Source of the DNA: Streptococcus thoraltensis DSM 12221
GTDB lineage: Bacteria > Bacillota > Bacilli > Lactobacillales > Streptococcaceae
Direction of reading: 5' to 3'
DNA: 62,564 nucleotides
Assembly: GCF_000380145.1 (NCBI RefSeq)
Contig: NZ_KB904631.1
Location: 1 to 62,564 of the forward strand
In this document: piece after piece, positions 24,126 to 33,903 of the stretch
Layout: every line of letters begins with the position of its first letter
Numbering within the stretch: position 1 is the stretch's first letter
The notes under the pieces: model-generated
The model's input: the letters and a program-made list of their open reading frames with translations, nothing else
Told to the model about the DNA's origin: nothing
Databases searched by the model: none
Program-made: the position numbers and the translations under genes

Positions 24126-24827
24126 TTAGTCCTCACCCAACTGGTGGAGCGCTTTTTTAGCAGCTTCCTGCTCTGCCATTTTTTTAGAACGCCCTTTTCC
24201 ACTGCTCAATTCTTTACCGTTTGCAGTGACACGAACTTCGAACCACTTGGCATGGGCAGGCCCTTCTTCGCCGATAACTTCGTAGCGAATTTTGATGTCA
24301 CCATCAACTTGAAGTTCTTCTTGAAGGGCTGTTTTGTAATCTTTGACTTGTTCGTACTGCCCCTTTTCTACTTTAGGTATCATCACCAAATAAAGGAAAG
24401 TCTTAACTGCCTCTACACCTTTATCTAAGAGCAAAGCCCCTAAAAAGGCTTCAAAAAGGTCTCCAAGGATTGTTTCACGATGACGACCCCCAGACTTTTC
24501 TTCTCCCTTGCCTAGTTTGATAAAAGCATCAAAGCCACAATCTTTAGAAAATCCTGCCAAACTCTCCTCACGAACAATCATAGAGCGTTGTTTAGACAAA
24601 TCTCCCTCTGGCTTGTTAGGGTATTTTCGATACAAATAATCTGAAATAATCAATTGTAGAACGGCGTCTCCTAAAAACTCCAAACGCTCATTGTGTGAAA
24701 TGTTTAGGAGGCGATGCTCATTAGCGTATGACGTGTGGGTGAAGGCAGTATCAAGCAAACCACCGTCCGCAAATTCAATTTGAAAATCTGCTTTTAATTT
24801 TGCTTTTAGCCCTTCTAACTGTTCCAT
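24126..24827 (-). CDS. rnc: Ribonuclease III
   Basis: 233 residues. N-terminal RNase III domain with signature [15 protein letters not shown] (~45-59; catalytic Glu/Asp) and a second catalytic set in [14 protein letters not shown]-terminal dsRNA-binding domain at ~160-230 ([11 protein letters not shown] ... [18 protein letters not shown]). Cleaves double-stranded RNA in rRNA processing and regulatory RNA turnover. AGAGGA ribosome site before the ATG. One base separates its stop from the smc start. Confidence 0.96.
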   Translation of the reverse strand: MEQLEGLKAKLKADFQIEFADGGLLDTAFTHTSYANEHRLLNISHNERLEFLGDAVLQLIISDYLYRKYPNKPEGDLSKQRSMIVREESLAGFSKDCGFDAFIKLGKGEEKSGGRHRETILGDLFEAFLGALLLDKGVEAVKTFLYLVMIPKVEKGQYEQVKDYKTALQEELQVDGDIKIRYEVIGEEGPAHAKWFEVRVTANGKELSSGKGRSKKMAEQEAAKKALHQLGED

Positions 24828-24919
24828 AAGATTCCTCTTTTCTACTTAAAAATGCGTTTCACTCAAACATTTTTTAAAAGCGACCATAACTTATCATCAT
24901 AATCCTTTCCATTATACCA

Positions 24920-24950
24920 AAAAAATAGTCTAGCTATTATAGCCAGACTG
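24920..24950 (-). terminator. Terminator of vicRKX operon
   Basis: On the minus strand AGTCTGGCT / AGCTAGACT around ATAAT, followed by ATTTTTTT. Lies 12 nt after vicX and before the rnc promoter. Confidence 0.85.
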
Positions 24951-24961
24951 TAAATTCTACA

Positions 24962-25771
24962 TTAAATATCTGTTAATGGCGTTGCCGTATCAGGGGATGT
25001 ATCCAATACTTTGAAATCATGATTAACACCCAAATCAGCCTGCATGAGATTGGATTCCATAGTCATATGAGCTAACTCTTTGATATTGTTTTCCTTACTC
25101 AAGTGTCCCAAGTAAATCTTCTTGGTACGATTTCCAAGGGTATCAATCATAGCTTGAGCTCCTGCCTCATTGGACAAATGCCCAAAATCAGAAAGAATCC
25201 GTTGTTTGGTTTTCCATGGATAAGAACCAGCTCTAAGAATTTCAATGTCATGATTAGATTCAATCAGATAGCCATCTGCATTAGCCACAATCCCAGCCAT
25301 TCGATCGCTAACATAGCCCGTGTCAGTTAACATGACAAAACTTTTGTCATCTTTCATAAAACGGTAAAACTGAGGATCAACCGCATCGTGACTGACACCG
25401 AAAGACTCAATATCAATATCTCCAAAAGTTATCATTTTTTCACGAGAAAAAATATGTTTTTGACTGTTATCAACCTTACCAATCATGTTACGAGCATCTA
25501 TAGCTTCCCATGTCTTTTCATTAGCGTACAAATCAAGATTGTATTTACGAGCCAAGACGCCAACACCTTTGATGTGGTCTGAATGTTCGTGCGTAATTAA
25601 TATGGCATCTAAATCTTCAGGACGTCGATTAATTTCAGCTAAAAGACTGGTAATCTTCTTACCAGTCAAGCCAGCATCAATCAAAAGACGTTTTTTCGGT
25701 GTTTCCAGATAAAAAGCATTACCTGTCGACCCTGAAGCTAAAATACTGTACTTAAATCCTTTATCAGTCAC
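24962..25771 (-). CDS. vicX: MBL-fold hydrolase VicX (YycJ-like)
   Basis: 269 residues of metallo-beta-lactamase fold: SGSTGNAFYLET near the start and the zinc motif ITHEHSDHIKGVGVL (~59-73), with later ligands in MLTDTGYVSD and YLGHLSKENN. VicX/YycJ is the third gene of the essential vicRKX operon and affects competence and oxidative stress in streptococci (family knowledge); it is probably a nuclease. One base separates it from vicK. Confidence 0.93.
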   Translation of the reverse strand: MTDKGFKYSILASGSTGNAFYLETPKKRLLIDAGLTGKKITSLLAEINRRPEDLDAILITHEHSDHIKGVGVLARKYNLDLYANEKTWEAIDARNMIGKVDNSQKHIFSREKMITFGDIDIESFGVSHDAVDPQFYRFMKDDKSFVMLTDTGYVSDRMAGIVANADGYLIESNHDIEILRAGSYPWKTKQRILSDFGHLSNEAGAQAMIDTLGNRTKKIYLGHLSKENNIKELAHMTMESNLMQADLGVNHDFKVLDTSPDTATPLTDI

Positions 25772-25772
25772 C

Positions 25773-27119
25773 TTAGTCTTCAGTTACCTCCCATTCTTCA
25801 TCTACTTCTAAAATATTCTTCTCATACGGTAAGACTATGGTAAACGTTGAGCCCTTACCATAATCACTTTTAGCCCAAATAAAGCCATTGTGTTGTTTAA
25901 TAATCTCTTTAGCAATGGCAAGCCCCAGACCTGTACCACCTTGTGCACGGCTGCGAGCCTTGTCAACGCGGTAAAATCGATCAAAAATAAGCGGTAAATC
26001 TTTTTTAGGAATCCCCAAACCTTGATCGGAAATCGAAATAATCACCTGGGTGTCAGTCGTTCGCATGCTAACTGTAATCTCACCACCATCAGGTGAATAC
26101 TTAATAGCATTATTAATGATATTGTCAATAACCTGTGTCATCTTATCGTTATCAATCTCAATCCAAACAGGGACTAAGGGATAATTTCGGATAATATCAT
26201 AGGATTTGCCAGCTTGAGTTTCCTGAAGTTTAATCTGATCGAAACGATTAAGAATGTAGGTAATAAAGGCTGTAAAGTTAGTCAATTCAACTTCTAAATG
26301 CGAGTTGTTATTGTCAATCCGTGACAGAGAAAGCAAATCGGTAATCATCCGCATCATTCGATTCGTCTCATCCAGAGACACACGAATAAAACCAGGTGCG
26401 ACCGACTCCTTAAGAGCACCTTCATCAAGAGCTTCCAAGTAGGACTTTACTGAGGTTAGAGGGGTTCGTAATTCATGACTAACATTAGAAACAAAGAGAC
26501 GACGTTCACGCTCTTCTTTTTCCTGTTCAGTTGTATCATGAAGGACTGCAACCAAACCGGAAATAAAGCCACTTTCTCGTTTAATCAGGGCAAAATTAAC
26601 CCTTAAAACGGTAAACTCACCAAACTCATCGACACGATTGAGCGTTACTTCAGGCGTTTTCGTAATCAAATCATGATACGTATAAGAAGTTTCTTCCAAT
26701 AACGTCATGATATTGACAGAAACTTCCTCTTCATCTGTCAGGTTCAACTGTTGTTTCGCCATGTCATTAATCATGATAATATTGCCGCGACGATCCGTCG
26801 CCAACACACCATCACTCATATAAGAAAGAATGCTGGCAAGTCGGTTTTTTTCTTGCCCCAGATTCTCATGAGTCAACCGAAAGACCTCTGACAAATCATT
26901 AAGATGCTCCGCCAAAGTCCTAACCTCTGCCGAACCACGTGTTACTTGATTAACAACGTACTCACCTGAAATCAATGACTGAACCTGTTCCGTCAACTGC
27001 TGCACCCGCCGACTATTTAGCGTGTCATTAATAATCAAGAAAACATAAATCAGGACTAAAATAGACATTAGTCCTGCAATAATCAAATCTCGAAAAGTAA
27101 AAATAAATTGATCAGTCAT
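25773..27119 (-). CDS. vicK: Sensor histidine kinase VicK (WalK)
   Basis: 448 residues. A single N-terminal transmembrane helix (~10-29) with no extracellular domain, as in streptococcal but not Bacillus WalK. HAMP (~30-85), PAS (~90-200, [15 protein letters not shown]), HisKA with [12 protein letters not shown], and ATPase motifs [29 protein letters not shown]. Phosphorylates VicR to control cell-wall hydrolases. The start overlaps the vicR end by 8 nt (translational coupling). Confidence 0.95.
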   Translation of the reverse strand: MTDQFIFTFRDLIIAGLMSILVLIYVFLIINDTLNSRRVQQLTEQVQSLISGEYVVNQVTRGSAEVRTLAEHLNDLSEVFRLTHENLGQEKNRLASILSYMSDGVLATDRRGNIIMINDMAKQQLNLTDEEEVSVNIMTLLEETSYTYHDLITKTPEVTLNRVDEFGEFTVLRVNFALIKRESGFISGLVAVLHDTTEQEKEERERRLFVSNVSHELRTPLTSVKSYLEALDEGALKESVAPGFIRVSLDETNRMMRMITDLLSLSRIDNNNSHLEVELTNFTAFITYILNRFDQIKLQETQAGKSYDIIRNYPLVPVWIEIDNDKMTQVIDNIINNAIKYSPDGGEITVSMRTTDTQVIISISDQGLGIPKKDLPLIFDRFYRVDKARSRAQGGTGLGLAIAKEIIKQHNGFIWAKSDYGKGSTFTIVLPYEKNILEVDEEWEVTED

Positions 27120-27819
27120 GAGCTTTCATAAAGTAACCCACTCCACGGCGAGTTAAAATATATTCTGGGCGACTCGGTGTCGTTTCGATTTTTTCACGTA
27201 GACGACGAATGGTCACGTCAACTGTACGAACATCACCAAAATAATCATAGCCCCAAACGGTTTCAAGCAAGTGTTCACGCGTCATCACCTGACCAATATG
27301 CTGCGCTAAATGATAGAGCAACTCAAACTCACGGTGGGTTAATTCAACTTCCTCTCCGTTCTTTTTAGCAATAAATGCTTCTGGCAAAATCTGCAGATTA
27401 CCTATTTCAAGCTCAGTCGGTGAGGACTGAAGTGACTCCTCAGCAACTGTTTCAATAGTCTCTACACGACGTAATTGTGCCTTAACACGTGCCAGTAACT
27501 CACGATTAGAGAAAGGTTTTGTGACATAGTCATCTGCACCAATTTCTAATCCGATAACTTTATCAAATTCAGAATCCTTAGCTGACAGCATGATAATAGG
27601 CGTATGACTTGTTTTACGAATTTCTTTAGCAACTTCAAGCCCATCGATACCTGGAAGCATCAAGTCTAGGATAACTAAGTCCGGCTTAACTTCTTCAAAC
27701 TTTTGAACGGCTTCATTGCCATCGAAAGCTGTCTCGATGTTATATCCTTCCTTACTGAGATTAAATTTAATAATGTCTGAGATGGGTCTTTCATCATCCA
27801 CGACAAGAATTGTTTTCAT
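27112..27819 (-). CDS. vicR: Essential response regulator VicR (WalR)
   Basis: 235 residues: receiver with Asp52 in [13 protein letters not shown], conserved Thr/Lys in IIMLSAKD, and an OmpR winged helix ([15 protein letters not shown] ... [22 protein letters not shown]). Regulates peptidoglycan hydrolase and surface genes and is usually essential in streptococci. First gene of vicRKX; TATAAT on the minus strand at 27842-27847 supplies a promoter ~23 nt before the start. Confidence 0.95.
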   Translation of the reverse strand: MKTILVVDDERPISDIIKFNLSKEGYNIETAFDGNEAVQKFEEVKPDLVILDLMLPGIDGLEVAKEIRKTSHTPIIMLSAKDSEFDKVIGLEIGADDYVTKPFSNRELLARVKAQLRRVETIETVAEESLQSSPTELEIGNLQILPEAFIAKKNGEEVELTHREFELLYHLAQHIGQVMTREHLLETVWGYDYFGDVRTVDVTIRRLREKIETTPSRPEYILTRRGVGYFMKAHD

Positions 27820-27841
27820 ATTAATACCTACCTTTTTTCTG

Positions 27842-27847
27842 ATTATA
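27842..27847 (-). promoter_or_regulatory. vicRKX -10 element
   Basis: TATAAT on the minus strand in GTTATAATC, an extended -10 context; the -35 (TTTCCA region) is weak. No other promoter is visible before vicR. Confidence 0.55.
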
Positions 27848-27946
27848 ACAGATTATCCTTTAAATGGAAAATATTGACTATAAAAAGCCTTATATCATAG
27901 ACTTTTATCACCTTTTTTAAAAAATAGACAACCGTATTTTATATTA

Positions 27947-28002
27947 ATTTTTCAGAATATTTCAAACGATGAGTTGACAAGTTAAATCCGATATGTTATA
28001 TT
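27947..28002 (+). promoter_or_regulatory. Promoter of amino acid ABC operon with CodY-like box
   Basis: TTGACA (27974-27979) and TATATT (27997-28002) with 17-bp spacing form a good sigma-A promoter. ATTTTTCAGAATATT at 27947-27961 differs from the CodY consensus AATTTTCWGAAAATT at two positions and lies 12 bp before the -35. CodY control is an inference suited to an amino acid importer. Confidence 0.6.
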
Positions 28003-28058
28003 AACTTATCTATGTTATGTTTTCTAACGTAACAATTTAATATTAAAAGGAGTTTCTA

Positions 28059-28841
28059 ATGGCACTTATCGAATATAAAAATGTTGAAAAATATTACGGT
28101 GACTACCATGCTCTTCGTAACATTAACTTAGAGATTGAAAAAGGTCAGGTCGTTGTTCTCCTAGGTCCTTCAGGATCAGGTAAATCAACACTTATCCGTA
28201 CCATGAATGCTCTTGAATCCATTGAAACAGGTAGCTTAAAAGTAAACGGTCATGAATTAGCCAATGCTAGCAGTAAGGATTTGGTTCAACTTCGAAAGGA
28301 AGTTGGCATGGTCTTCCAACACTTTAACCTCTATCCTCATAAAACAGTGTTAGAAAATGTTACTTTGGCACCTATTAAAGTTTTAGGAATGTCTCGTACT
28401 GAAGCCGAAACTGTTGCTGAAAAATACTTGACCTACGTAAACATGTGGGATCGCAAGGATTCCTACCCAGGCATGCTCTCTGGGGGGCAAAAACAACGTA
28501 TCGCTATCGCTCGCGGACTCGCTATGAATCCTGAACTACTTCTTTTTGACGAACCAACTTCTGCCCTTGACCCAGAAACAATCGGCGATGTTCTGGCTGT
28601 TATGCAAAACCTAGCTGCTGAAGGGATGAACATGGTTGTTGTGACTCACGAAATGGGCTTCGCCCGTGAAGTAGCTGATCGTATCATTTTCATGGCTGAA
28701 GGCCAAATCTTAGAAGATACTACTGATGTCCACGGCTTCTTTGATCATCCAAAAGAGCCACGCGCACAGCAATTCCTCAGCAAAATTATTAATCATGCCA
28801 GTGAAAAAGTTCCTGCCAAGAAAAAAGAGCGCAAAGCGTAA
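28059..28841 (+). CDS. glnQ: Polar amino acid ABC transporter, ATP-binding protein
   Basis: 260 residues. Walker [15 protein letters not shown] (~34-47), Q-loop [12 protein letters not shown], signature [14 protein letters not shown], Walker [16 protein letters not shown]-loop VVTHEMGFA. This is the PAAT (GlnQ/HisP) subfamily, with ~15 extra basic residues ([12 protein letters not shown]) at the C-terminus. Strong ribosome site AAAGGAG. First gene of a four-gene operon with a binding protein and two permeases. Glutamine or glutamate is likely but not provable from sequence. Confidence 0.9.
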   Translation: MALIEYKNVEKYYGDYHALRNINLEIEKGQVVVLLGPSGSGKSTLIRTMNALESIETGSLKVNGHELANASSKDLVQLRKEVGMVFQHFNLYPHKTVLENVTLAPIKVLGMSRTEAETVAEKYLTYVNMWDRKDSYPGMLSGGQKQRIAIARGLAMNPELLLFDEPTSALDPETIGDVLAVMQNLAAEGMNMVVVTHEMGFAREVADRIIFMAEGQILEDTTDVHGFFDHPKEPRAQQFLSKIINHASEKVPAKKKERKA

Positions 28842-28857
28842 GCAAGGAGGATGTAAG

Positions 28858-29685
28858 ATGAAATCAATCAAACAACTTCTAATAGCTTGCTTATCCTTAA
28901 CTCTTGTCTTGTCTGTTATTGCCCTTTCACCAAAAGTTAAGGCAGAAACAAACGAGCAGCTACTGTCTTCTAAAGTCATTGAACGTATAAAAAAGGCTGG
29001 CGTTCTAAAAGCTGGGGTTAAACAGGATGTTCCCAATTTTGGTTACTTTAGTGCTGAAACAAATAGCTACGAAGGTATGGAAATTGACATTGCTCGTAAA
29101 ATTGCCAAAAGTCTTGGGGTTAAGGTAGAATTCACTGCTGTGACAGCTCAGACTCGCGAAGCTGTTATTGATAACGGCCAAGTTGACATCGTTATTGGTA
29201 CCTACACCATCACCCCTGAACGTCAAGCATCTTATAGTTTTAGCGATCCTTATTACACTGATGAAGTGGGCTTCTTGGTTAATAAATCTAGCAACTATTC
29301 ATCGATCAAAGACATGGATGGCGCAACAATCGGTGTTGCGCAAGGTTCTACCACAAAGATGGCTATTGAAGAATATGCTAAAGCTAATGATTTACACTTT
29401 GACTATGTTCAATTGGGTTCTTATCCTGAATTAGCTATCTCGCTTTATTCAAAACGTATTCAAGCCTTCTCAGTTGATAAATCAATTCTAACAGGCTACC
29501 GCAGCAAGAAAACTGAAATTCTTGAGCAAGGATTCAATACGCAAAGTTACGGTATTGCCAGCAAACAAAGCAATAAAGCCTTAACAAATTACATCAACAA
29601 CCTCCTATCAGACTGGTCCAAAGATGGTAGTTTGGCAGAAATCTACAAAAAATACGATTTAAAACCAGCTAAGGCACAAAATTAA
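28858..29685 (+). CDS. Polar amino acid ABC transporter, substrate-binding protein
   Basis: 275 residues from the ATG at 28858 (AAGGAGG upstream; the frame before it overlaps the ATPase gene). N-terminal signal sequence KQLLIACLSLTLVLSVIALS with likely cleavage after KVKA; the only Cys, at position 11, is too close to the start to be a lipobox. SBP_bac_3 domain follows (GVLKAGVKQDVPNFGYF ... GMEIDIARKIAKSLG ... DIVIGTYTITPERQ). Most streptococcal members are lipoproteins, so retention by the permease or another mode is implied. Ligand: probably Glu/Gln/Asp family. Confidence 0.88.
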   Translation: MKSIKQLLIACLSLTLVLSVIALSPKVKAETNEQLLSSKVIERIKKAGVLKAGVKQDVPNFGYFSAETNSYEGMEIDIARKIAKSLGVKVEFTAVTAQTREAVIDNGQVDIVIGTYTITPERQASYSFSDPYYTDEVGFLVNKSSNYSSIKDMDGATIGVAQGSTTKMAIEEYAKANDLHFDYVQLGSYPELAISLYSKRIQAFSVDKSILTGYRSKKTEILEQGFNTQSYGIASKQSNKALTNYINNLLSDWSKDGSLAEIYKKYDLKPAKAQN

Positions 29686-29704
29686 GAGAAAGGAAGAATT
29701 ATTT

Positions 29705-30400
29705 ATGAACTATTTAGTGACAAGTCCATTCGCCCTTTCTCGCTGGGGTGACTTTTTCGCCAACTTCGGTGATTTCGCCAAAGGTTTCGCATATACCTTA
29801 GGCATGTCAATTGGCGCCCTACTTCTCTCCCTTATCCTAGGGCTAATTTTTGGCGCCATGTCATCTTCTAAAAATAAAACCTTAAGAACTATCGCTCGTG
29901 TTTATGTTGAACTCTATCAAAACACACCACTTCTGGTCCAATTTGTCGTTGTTTATTACGGTTTGGCAATCATGACTAACGGTTTCGTTATGATTTCAGC
30001 CTTCTGGACAGCAGTTATTTGTGTTGGTCTTTATCACGGTGCCTACATATCAGAAGTTATCCGTTCTGGGATTGAAGCCGTTCCCAAAGGTCAAACCGAA
30101 GCTGCACTTTCTCAAGGATTTACCTACAAAGAAACCATGCAACTCATCATCCTTCCGCAAGCTATTCGGACTATCTTACCTCCTATGACCAACCAAGTGG
30201 TTAACTTGATTAAAAATACGTCAACAGTTGCCATTATTTCAGGAGCTGATATTATGTTCGTTTCAAAAGCATGGGCCTATGAAACCACTAACTACGTGCC
30301 TGCCTTTGCCGGCGCTGCACTACTCTACTTCATCGTCTGCTTCCCACTTGCAACTTGGGCACGACGCAAAGAAGAAGAAAATAAAAAAGCATACACTTAG
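29705..30400 (+). CDS. Polar amino acid ABC transporter, permease 1
   Basis: 231 residues with about five transmembrane helices (GFAYTLGMSIGALLLSLILG, PLLVQFVVVYYGLAIM, FWTAVICVGLYHGAYISE, C-terminal ALLYFIVCFPLATWA). The EAA loop reads EAALSQGFTYKETMQLIILP, which contacts the ATPase. Starts 20 nt after the binding protein with AAAGGAAG upstream; followed by a second permease, implying a heterodimeric membrane channel. Confidence 0.9.
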   Translation: MNYLVTSPFALSRWGDFFANFGDFAKGFAYTLGMSIGALLLSLILGLIFGAMSSSKNKTLRTIARVYVELYQNTPLLVQFVVVYYGLAIMTNGFVMISAFWTAVICVGLYHGAYISEVIRSGIEAVPKGQTEAALSQGFTYKETMQLIILPQAIRTILPPMTNQVVNLIKNTSTVAIISGADIMFVSKAWAYETTNYVPAFAGAALLYFIVCFPLATWARRKEEENKKAYT

Positions 30401-30408
30401 GAGGATAA

Positions 30409-31059
30409 ATGATGTCAGTTTTAACACCAACTAATATTAGCTTTATCCTTCAAGGACTTTGGTTGACACTTTACATCTCATTCTTATCAATTGTATTTTC
30501 AACCATTATTGGAACAATTTTAGCCGTTATGCGTAACGGGAAGAATCCAATCCTTCGCTGGGTATCAAGCATCTACATTGAATTTGTTCGTAACGTTCCC
30601 AATCTTCTTTGGATTTTCATTATTTTCTTGGTTTTCCAAATGAAATCAACACCAGCAGGTATCACATCCTTTACCGTCTTCACCTCAGCTGCTCTTGCAG
30701 AAATCATCCGAGGTGGTTTAAACGGTGTGGATCACGGTCAAACCGAAGCTGGTTTATCGCAAGGAATGACACACTGGCAGATTTTCATTTACATTGTCTT
30801 TCCACAAGCTGTCCGTAAAATGCTGCCAGCTATTATTTCACAATTCGTAACAGTCATCAAGGACACCTCGCTCCTTTATTCTGTTATCGCTTTACAAGAG
30901 CTTTTCGGAAAAAGCCAAATTCTTATGGGGAAATACTTTGAACCAAGCCAAGTGTTCACTCTTTACCTCATCATCACAGCCATCTACTTTGTCATCAACT
31001 TCGCCATATCGACCTATTCCCGTCGACTTGCTAAGAAGTGGGCACAAGGGGCTGAATAA
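30409..31059 (+). CDS. Polar amino acid ABC transporter, permease 2
   Basis: 216 residues beginning with two Met codons; GGAGG lies 5-8 nt upstream. HisM/GlnP-type permease: FILQGLWLTLYISFLSIVFS, a central TxxLLWIF-like stretch NVPNLLWIFIIFLVF, and the EAA loop EAGLSQGMTHWQIFIYIVFP. Last gene of the operon, followed after 3 nt by the terminator whose right arm begins the flanking direct repeat of the sugar island. Confidence 0.9.
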   Translation: MMSVLTPTNISFILQGLWLTLYISFLSIVFSTIIGTILAVMRNGKNPILRWVSSIYIEFVRNVPNLLWIFIIFLVFQMKSTPAGITSFTVFTSAALAEIIRGGLNGVDHGQTEAGLSQGMTHWQIFIYIVFPQAVRKMLPAIISQFVTVIKDTSLLYSVIALQELFGKSQILMGKYFEPSQVFTLYLIITAIYFVINFAISTYSRRLAKKWAQGAE

Positions 31060-31061
31060 AG

Positions 31062-31103
31062 ACAAAATCCACATGAACGTAATCATCATGTGGATTTTGT
31101 TTT
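31062..31103 (+). terminator. Terminator of amino acid ABC operon
   Basis: Perfect 15-bp stem ACAAAATCCACATGA / TCATGTGGATTTTGT followed by TTT. The right arm and what follows is repeated at 39379, so the second copy of this sequence is only half a terminator. Confidence 0.92.
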
Positions 31104-31353
31104 GCATCAACTAAGGCTACCAACTTTATTAGCATTATCAGTTTTTTATGACTCAATCCAGTCTTTTTCTTTGACAATCGTCACGGTTTCAATGCTAGCA
31201 TTGACTTTCTTTTCCGACGGGGCAAAAAATATAGTCTTTTGAATTAACTTTGATACACGGTCACTTTCGACCTGCCCTACTCATACTCTTCTAAAACCAA
31301 GTACTTTCCGCACCTTAGTTCCTTGTTCTGAAAGGTAATTCATGTGACTCTAT
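31086..31353. repeat. Left flanking direct repeat of sugar island (with MITE copy E)
   Basis: Nearly identical to 39379-39733, with only a few base differences apart from one internal deletion. Contains ~140 bp of unique sequence, whose minus strand ends a reading frame (...SIETVTIVKEKDWIES-stop), then a RUP-like MITE at 31230-31353. The MITE still carries a fragment of a BOX element (ATACTCTTCTAAAA), whose rest has been deleted relative to the other copy. Homology stops exactly at the MITE right end. Confidence 0.85.
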
Positions 31354-31435
31354 TTTTAAATTTATCAAAAATCCATAGGAAATCTGAAAGGAACATCAAA
31401 ATTCTAGTCTTATTTATAAATATTATTATTTCTCA

Positions 31436-32917
31436 TCAACTCATCACAGTTTTAGAAGCCTTATAAACTTTTTGATATTTGCTATAAATTTCTTGATATT
31501 CTGCTACATTTTCTGATATTGGAACAAATCGCCTTTTGATTTTCACCCAATCACGAATAATTTGCTCATATGATAAATACCAATTTAGTCCAATAGCAGC
31601 AAGCATGGCCGCTCCCATAGCTGGTCCTTGTTCTTCTTCTAAACAGACGATTTCTTTATTGAAAATATCAGCCTGCATTTGAAGCCAATAATCACTTCTT
31701 GCTCCTCCACCAATCGAAACAATTTCTTTAAATGCCGAATCCCTCTCTTTCTCTATAAGTTCCAAGCAATCTTTCAACGAGTAAGTGATCCCCTCAACAA
31801 CTGCTCTAGTAAAATGAGGAAGACTGTGATGCCTATCTATACCAATAAATGATCCTCGTATTTTAGAATCTGAATAGGGTGTTCTTTCCCCATCTATATA
31901 CGGTGAAAATAATAGCCCTGCAGCTCCTATCGCTATCCTTTTTGAAGCGTTAAGCAATTCATCAAAAGAAGAGGTCGGAGTCATTAAATTTTTATACCAT
32001 GATAAAGCACTACCAGCTGCTAAAGTTACTCCCATTGAATAAATCGTCGATGGAATTGTATGATAAAAATGATGTATCTTGCCATCTGCAATAGTCTTTT
32101 TGTATTGATCAATGCCCAGAATTACTCCAGAAGTCCCAATTGAACAAAGTCCAGTATCATTTGATAAAACTCCAGCTCCCAGTGCTGCACAGGCATTGTC
32201 TGCCCCACCCGCAAAAACGTCTATCTTATTTAAGAATTTATATTTCTTACTTATTGATCCTTTTAATTTCCCCACATATTGTTGAGATTTGAGTAAATTC
32301 GGTAAATAATCTATAGGAATATTATAATTACTGGTGATATTTTTCGACCATGTGTTACTCTCCAAATCTAATAGTAAAGTCCCTGATGCGTCAGAAAGGT
32401 CAATTCCCAGTGTGCCAGTCAAGCGAAAACGCACATAATCCTTAGGAAGAAGTATATGCCGAACCTTGCTCCATAATTCGGGCTCATTCTCTTGAACCCA
32501 CATTATTTTAGGTAAAGTAAAACCTTCCAATGCTTTATTTTTAGTAATAAATAAAAGTTCCTCGCCATAATACTTCATTAATTTGTCACATTGCTTTGTG
32601 GAGCGAGTGTCATTCCAAAGAATAGCATTTCTAACAACATCCATATTTTCATCTAATAGCACCAGAGAATGCATCTGACCAGAAAAAGCTATACCTTCAA
32701 GATTATCTGCAAAATCATCGACTCTTTTACAAAAATCATCAAATACTGACTCAGTTGCCAAATACCAATCTTCAGGATTTTGTTCAGAATAACCCTTGTA
32801 TGGAGTGTATACCTTGTATGGAGCAGCTGAATCAGTAATTACTTTTCCATTTTGGTCTACAAGAATTCCTTTTAAGGAACTTGTGCCTATATCTATGCCT
32901 AAAACGTATTTTGACAT
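31436..32917 (-). CDS. xylB: Xylulokinase (FGGY family)
   Basis: 493 residues. FGGY carbohydrate kinase: N-terminal phosphate motif GIDIGTSSLKGILVD (5-19), EQNPEDWYLAT, substrate region GIAFSGQMHSLVLLD, FGGY signature 2 area SIGGGARSDYWLQMQADI, and EEEQGPAMGAAMLAAIG. The QMHSLV pattern and length fit xylulokinase, giving D-xylulose 5-phosphate; other ketopentoses are possible. Last gene of the nine-gene minus-strand island operon, 12 nt after the epimerase gene. AGGAGG before the ATG. Confidence 0.85.
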   Translation of the reverse strand: MSKYVLGIDIGTSSLKGILVDQNGKVITDSAAPYKVYTPYKGYSEQNPEDWYLATESVFDDFCKRVDDFADNLEGIAFSGQMHSLVLLDENMDVVRNAILWNDTRSTKQCDKLMKYYGEELLFITKNKALEGFTLPKIMWVQENEPELWSKVRHILLPKDYVRFRLTGTLGIDLSDASGTLLLDLESNTWSKNITSNYNIPIDYLPNLLKSQQYVGKLKGSISKKYKFLNKIDVFAGGADNACAALGAGVLSNDTGLCSIGTSGVILGIDQYKKTIADGKIHHFYHTIPSTIYSMGVTLAAGSALSWYKNLMTPTSSFDELLNASKRIAIGAAGLLFSPYIDGERTPYSDSKIRGSFIGIDRHHSLPHFTRAVVEGITYSLKDCLELIEKERDSAFKEIVSIGGGARSDYWLQMQADIFNKEIVCLEEEQGPAMGAAMLAAIGLNWYLSYEQIIRDWVKIKRRFVPISENVAEYQEIYSKYQKVYKASKTVMS

Positions 32918-32929
32918 TTAATTTACCTC

Positions 32930-33895
32930 CTACTCAATAGTATATTTTGTCCTTGCATGATAATGGCTAATTAGTGGGTGACTCTTTGTTTGGAGATGAT
33001 TTGGTCTTTCCTGAGTTTCAAAAGTAATGCCATTGTATTTTGTAATAATCCCTCCATCCTTTATCTTAAGTCGTTCATTAATTTTATTAAGGGTATATAT
33101 AACCGCACATTCCCTATCGGTAGTAATGCGCAATACATTTTCTTTATCAAAACTTTGTAATACTATCTCTGGGAAATCCGTGTCAAAAATATACGCCAAG
33201 TCAATACCATCGGCACAAATTTTGGAAAGTTCATTAGAAATTCTAAAGGCATCTCCAATTTTTCTTTTTTCTGTAAAATCAAAAGACGAATAATACTTTG
33301 AAGACATATCACTATATTCTTCTGTTGGAACAAATGTGTCATTTATGATCTGCAGTTTAGTCGGTGTCATTTGTAACCAGTGTGCTTCAATTCCATCTCT
33401 TTTGTCTTTATTCAAATTAAAATAGGTATGATTAGTAAGGTTGCAAACAGTTGGTTCATCTGAGAAACCAAAATACTCAAGAATAAATGAATTATCCTCA
33501 ATACGATAACGAATTTTTAAAAGCATTTCTTCATAATGTGAATCGGTGTCATTATATGTCAATTCATAAGTATCCTTATCAATTAGATTAACGTCCCAAT
33601 ACTGTTTGTGGAGTCCTTCATTTCCGCCATGAAGATTTAATAAATCTTCATTGATGTCCAGATTAATGACATCGCCCTTTGAATTTTTATAATTTGGAGG
33701 AAAAGTTCTACCAGCTGTCCTACCAATGGTTGCACCAAAATAATATGGATTTCTTTCATAATTAGTAAAGTCTTCATAAGATAACACATAGTTAATATTA
33801 TTTGATTTTTTAATTATAGCAGTAATGATACCACCATAATCAAGAAACTTTATACATATTTTGTCATTTTCAAGAATGTATTCTTTCATTTTCAT
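32930..33895 (-). CDS. Aldose 1-epimerase family protein
   Basis: 321 residues, galactose-mutarotase fold: YFGATIGRTAGRTFP near 55, LHGGNEGLHKQYWDV, NLTNHTYFNLN (catalytic His) and GITFETQERPNHL (catalytic Glu). Interconverts alpha and beta anomers of an aldose; in this operon the aldose is presumably D-lyxose or a related sugar. Starts M-K-M at 33895/33889; AGAAATG context lacks a strong ribosome site. Separated from the isomerase gene by a hairpin (33904-33950). Confidence 0.85.
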   Translation of the reverse strand: MKMKEYILENDKICIKFLDYGGIITAIIKKSNNINYVLSYEDFTNYERNPYYFGATIGRTAGRTFPPNYKNSKGDVINLDINEDLLNLHGGNEGLHKQYWDVNLIDKDTYELTYNDTDSHYEEMLLKIRYRIEDNSFILEYFGFSDEPTVCNLTNHTYFNLNKDKRDGIEAHWLQMTPTKLQIINDTFVPTEEYSDMSSKYYSSFDFTEKRKIGDAFRISNELSKICADGIDLAYIFDTDFPEIVLQSFDKENVLRITTDRECAVIYTLNKINERLKIKDGGIITKYNGITFETQERPNHLQTKSHPLISHYHARTKYTIE

Positions 33896-33903
33896 TTCTC
33901 TTT

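Noticed and set aside
28888..28896. Cys11 of the binding protein as a lipobox
   Set aside because: L-I-A-C fits the motif, but there is no hydrophobic stretch before it; the hydrophobic core lies after it.
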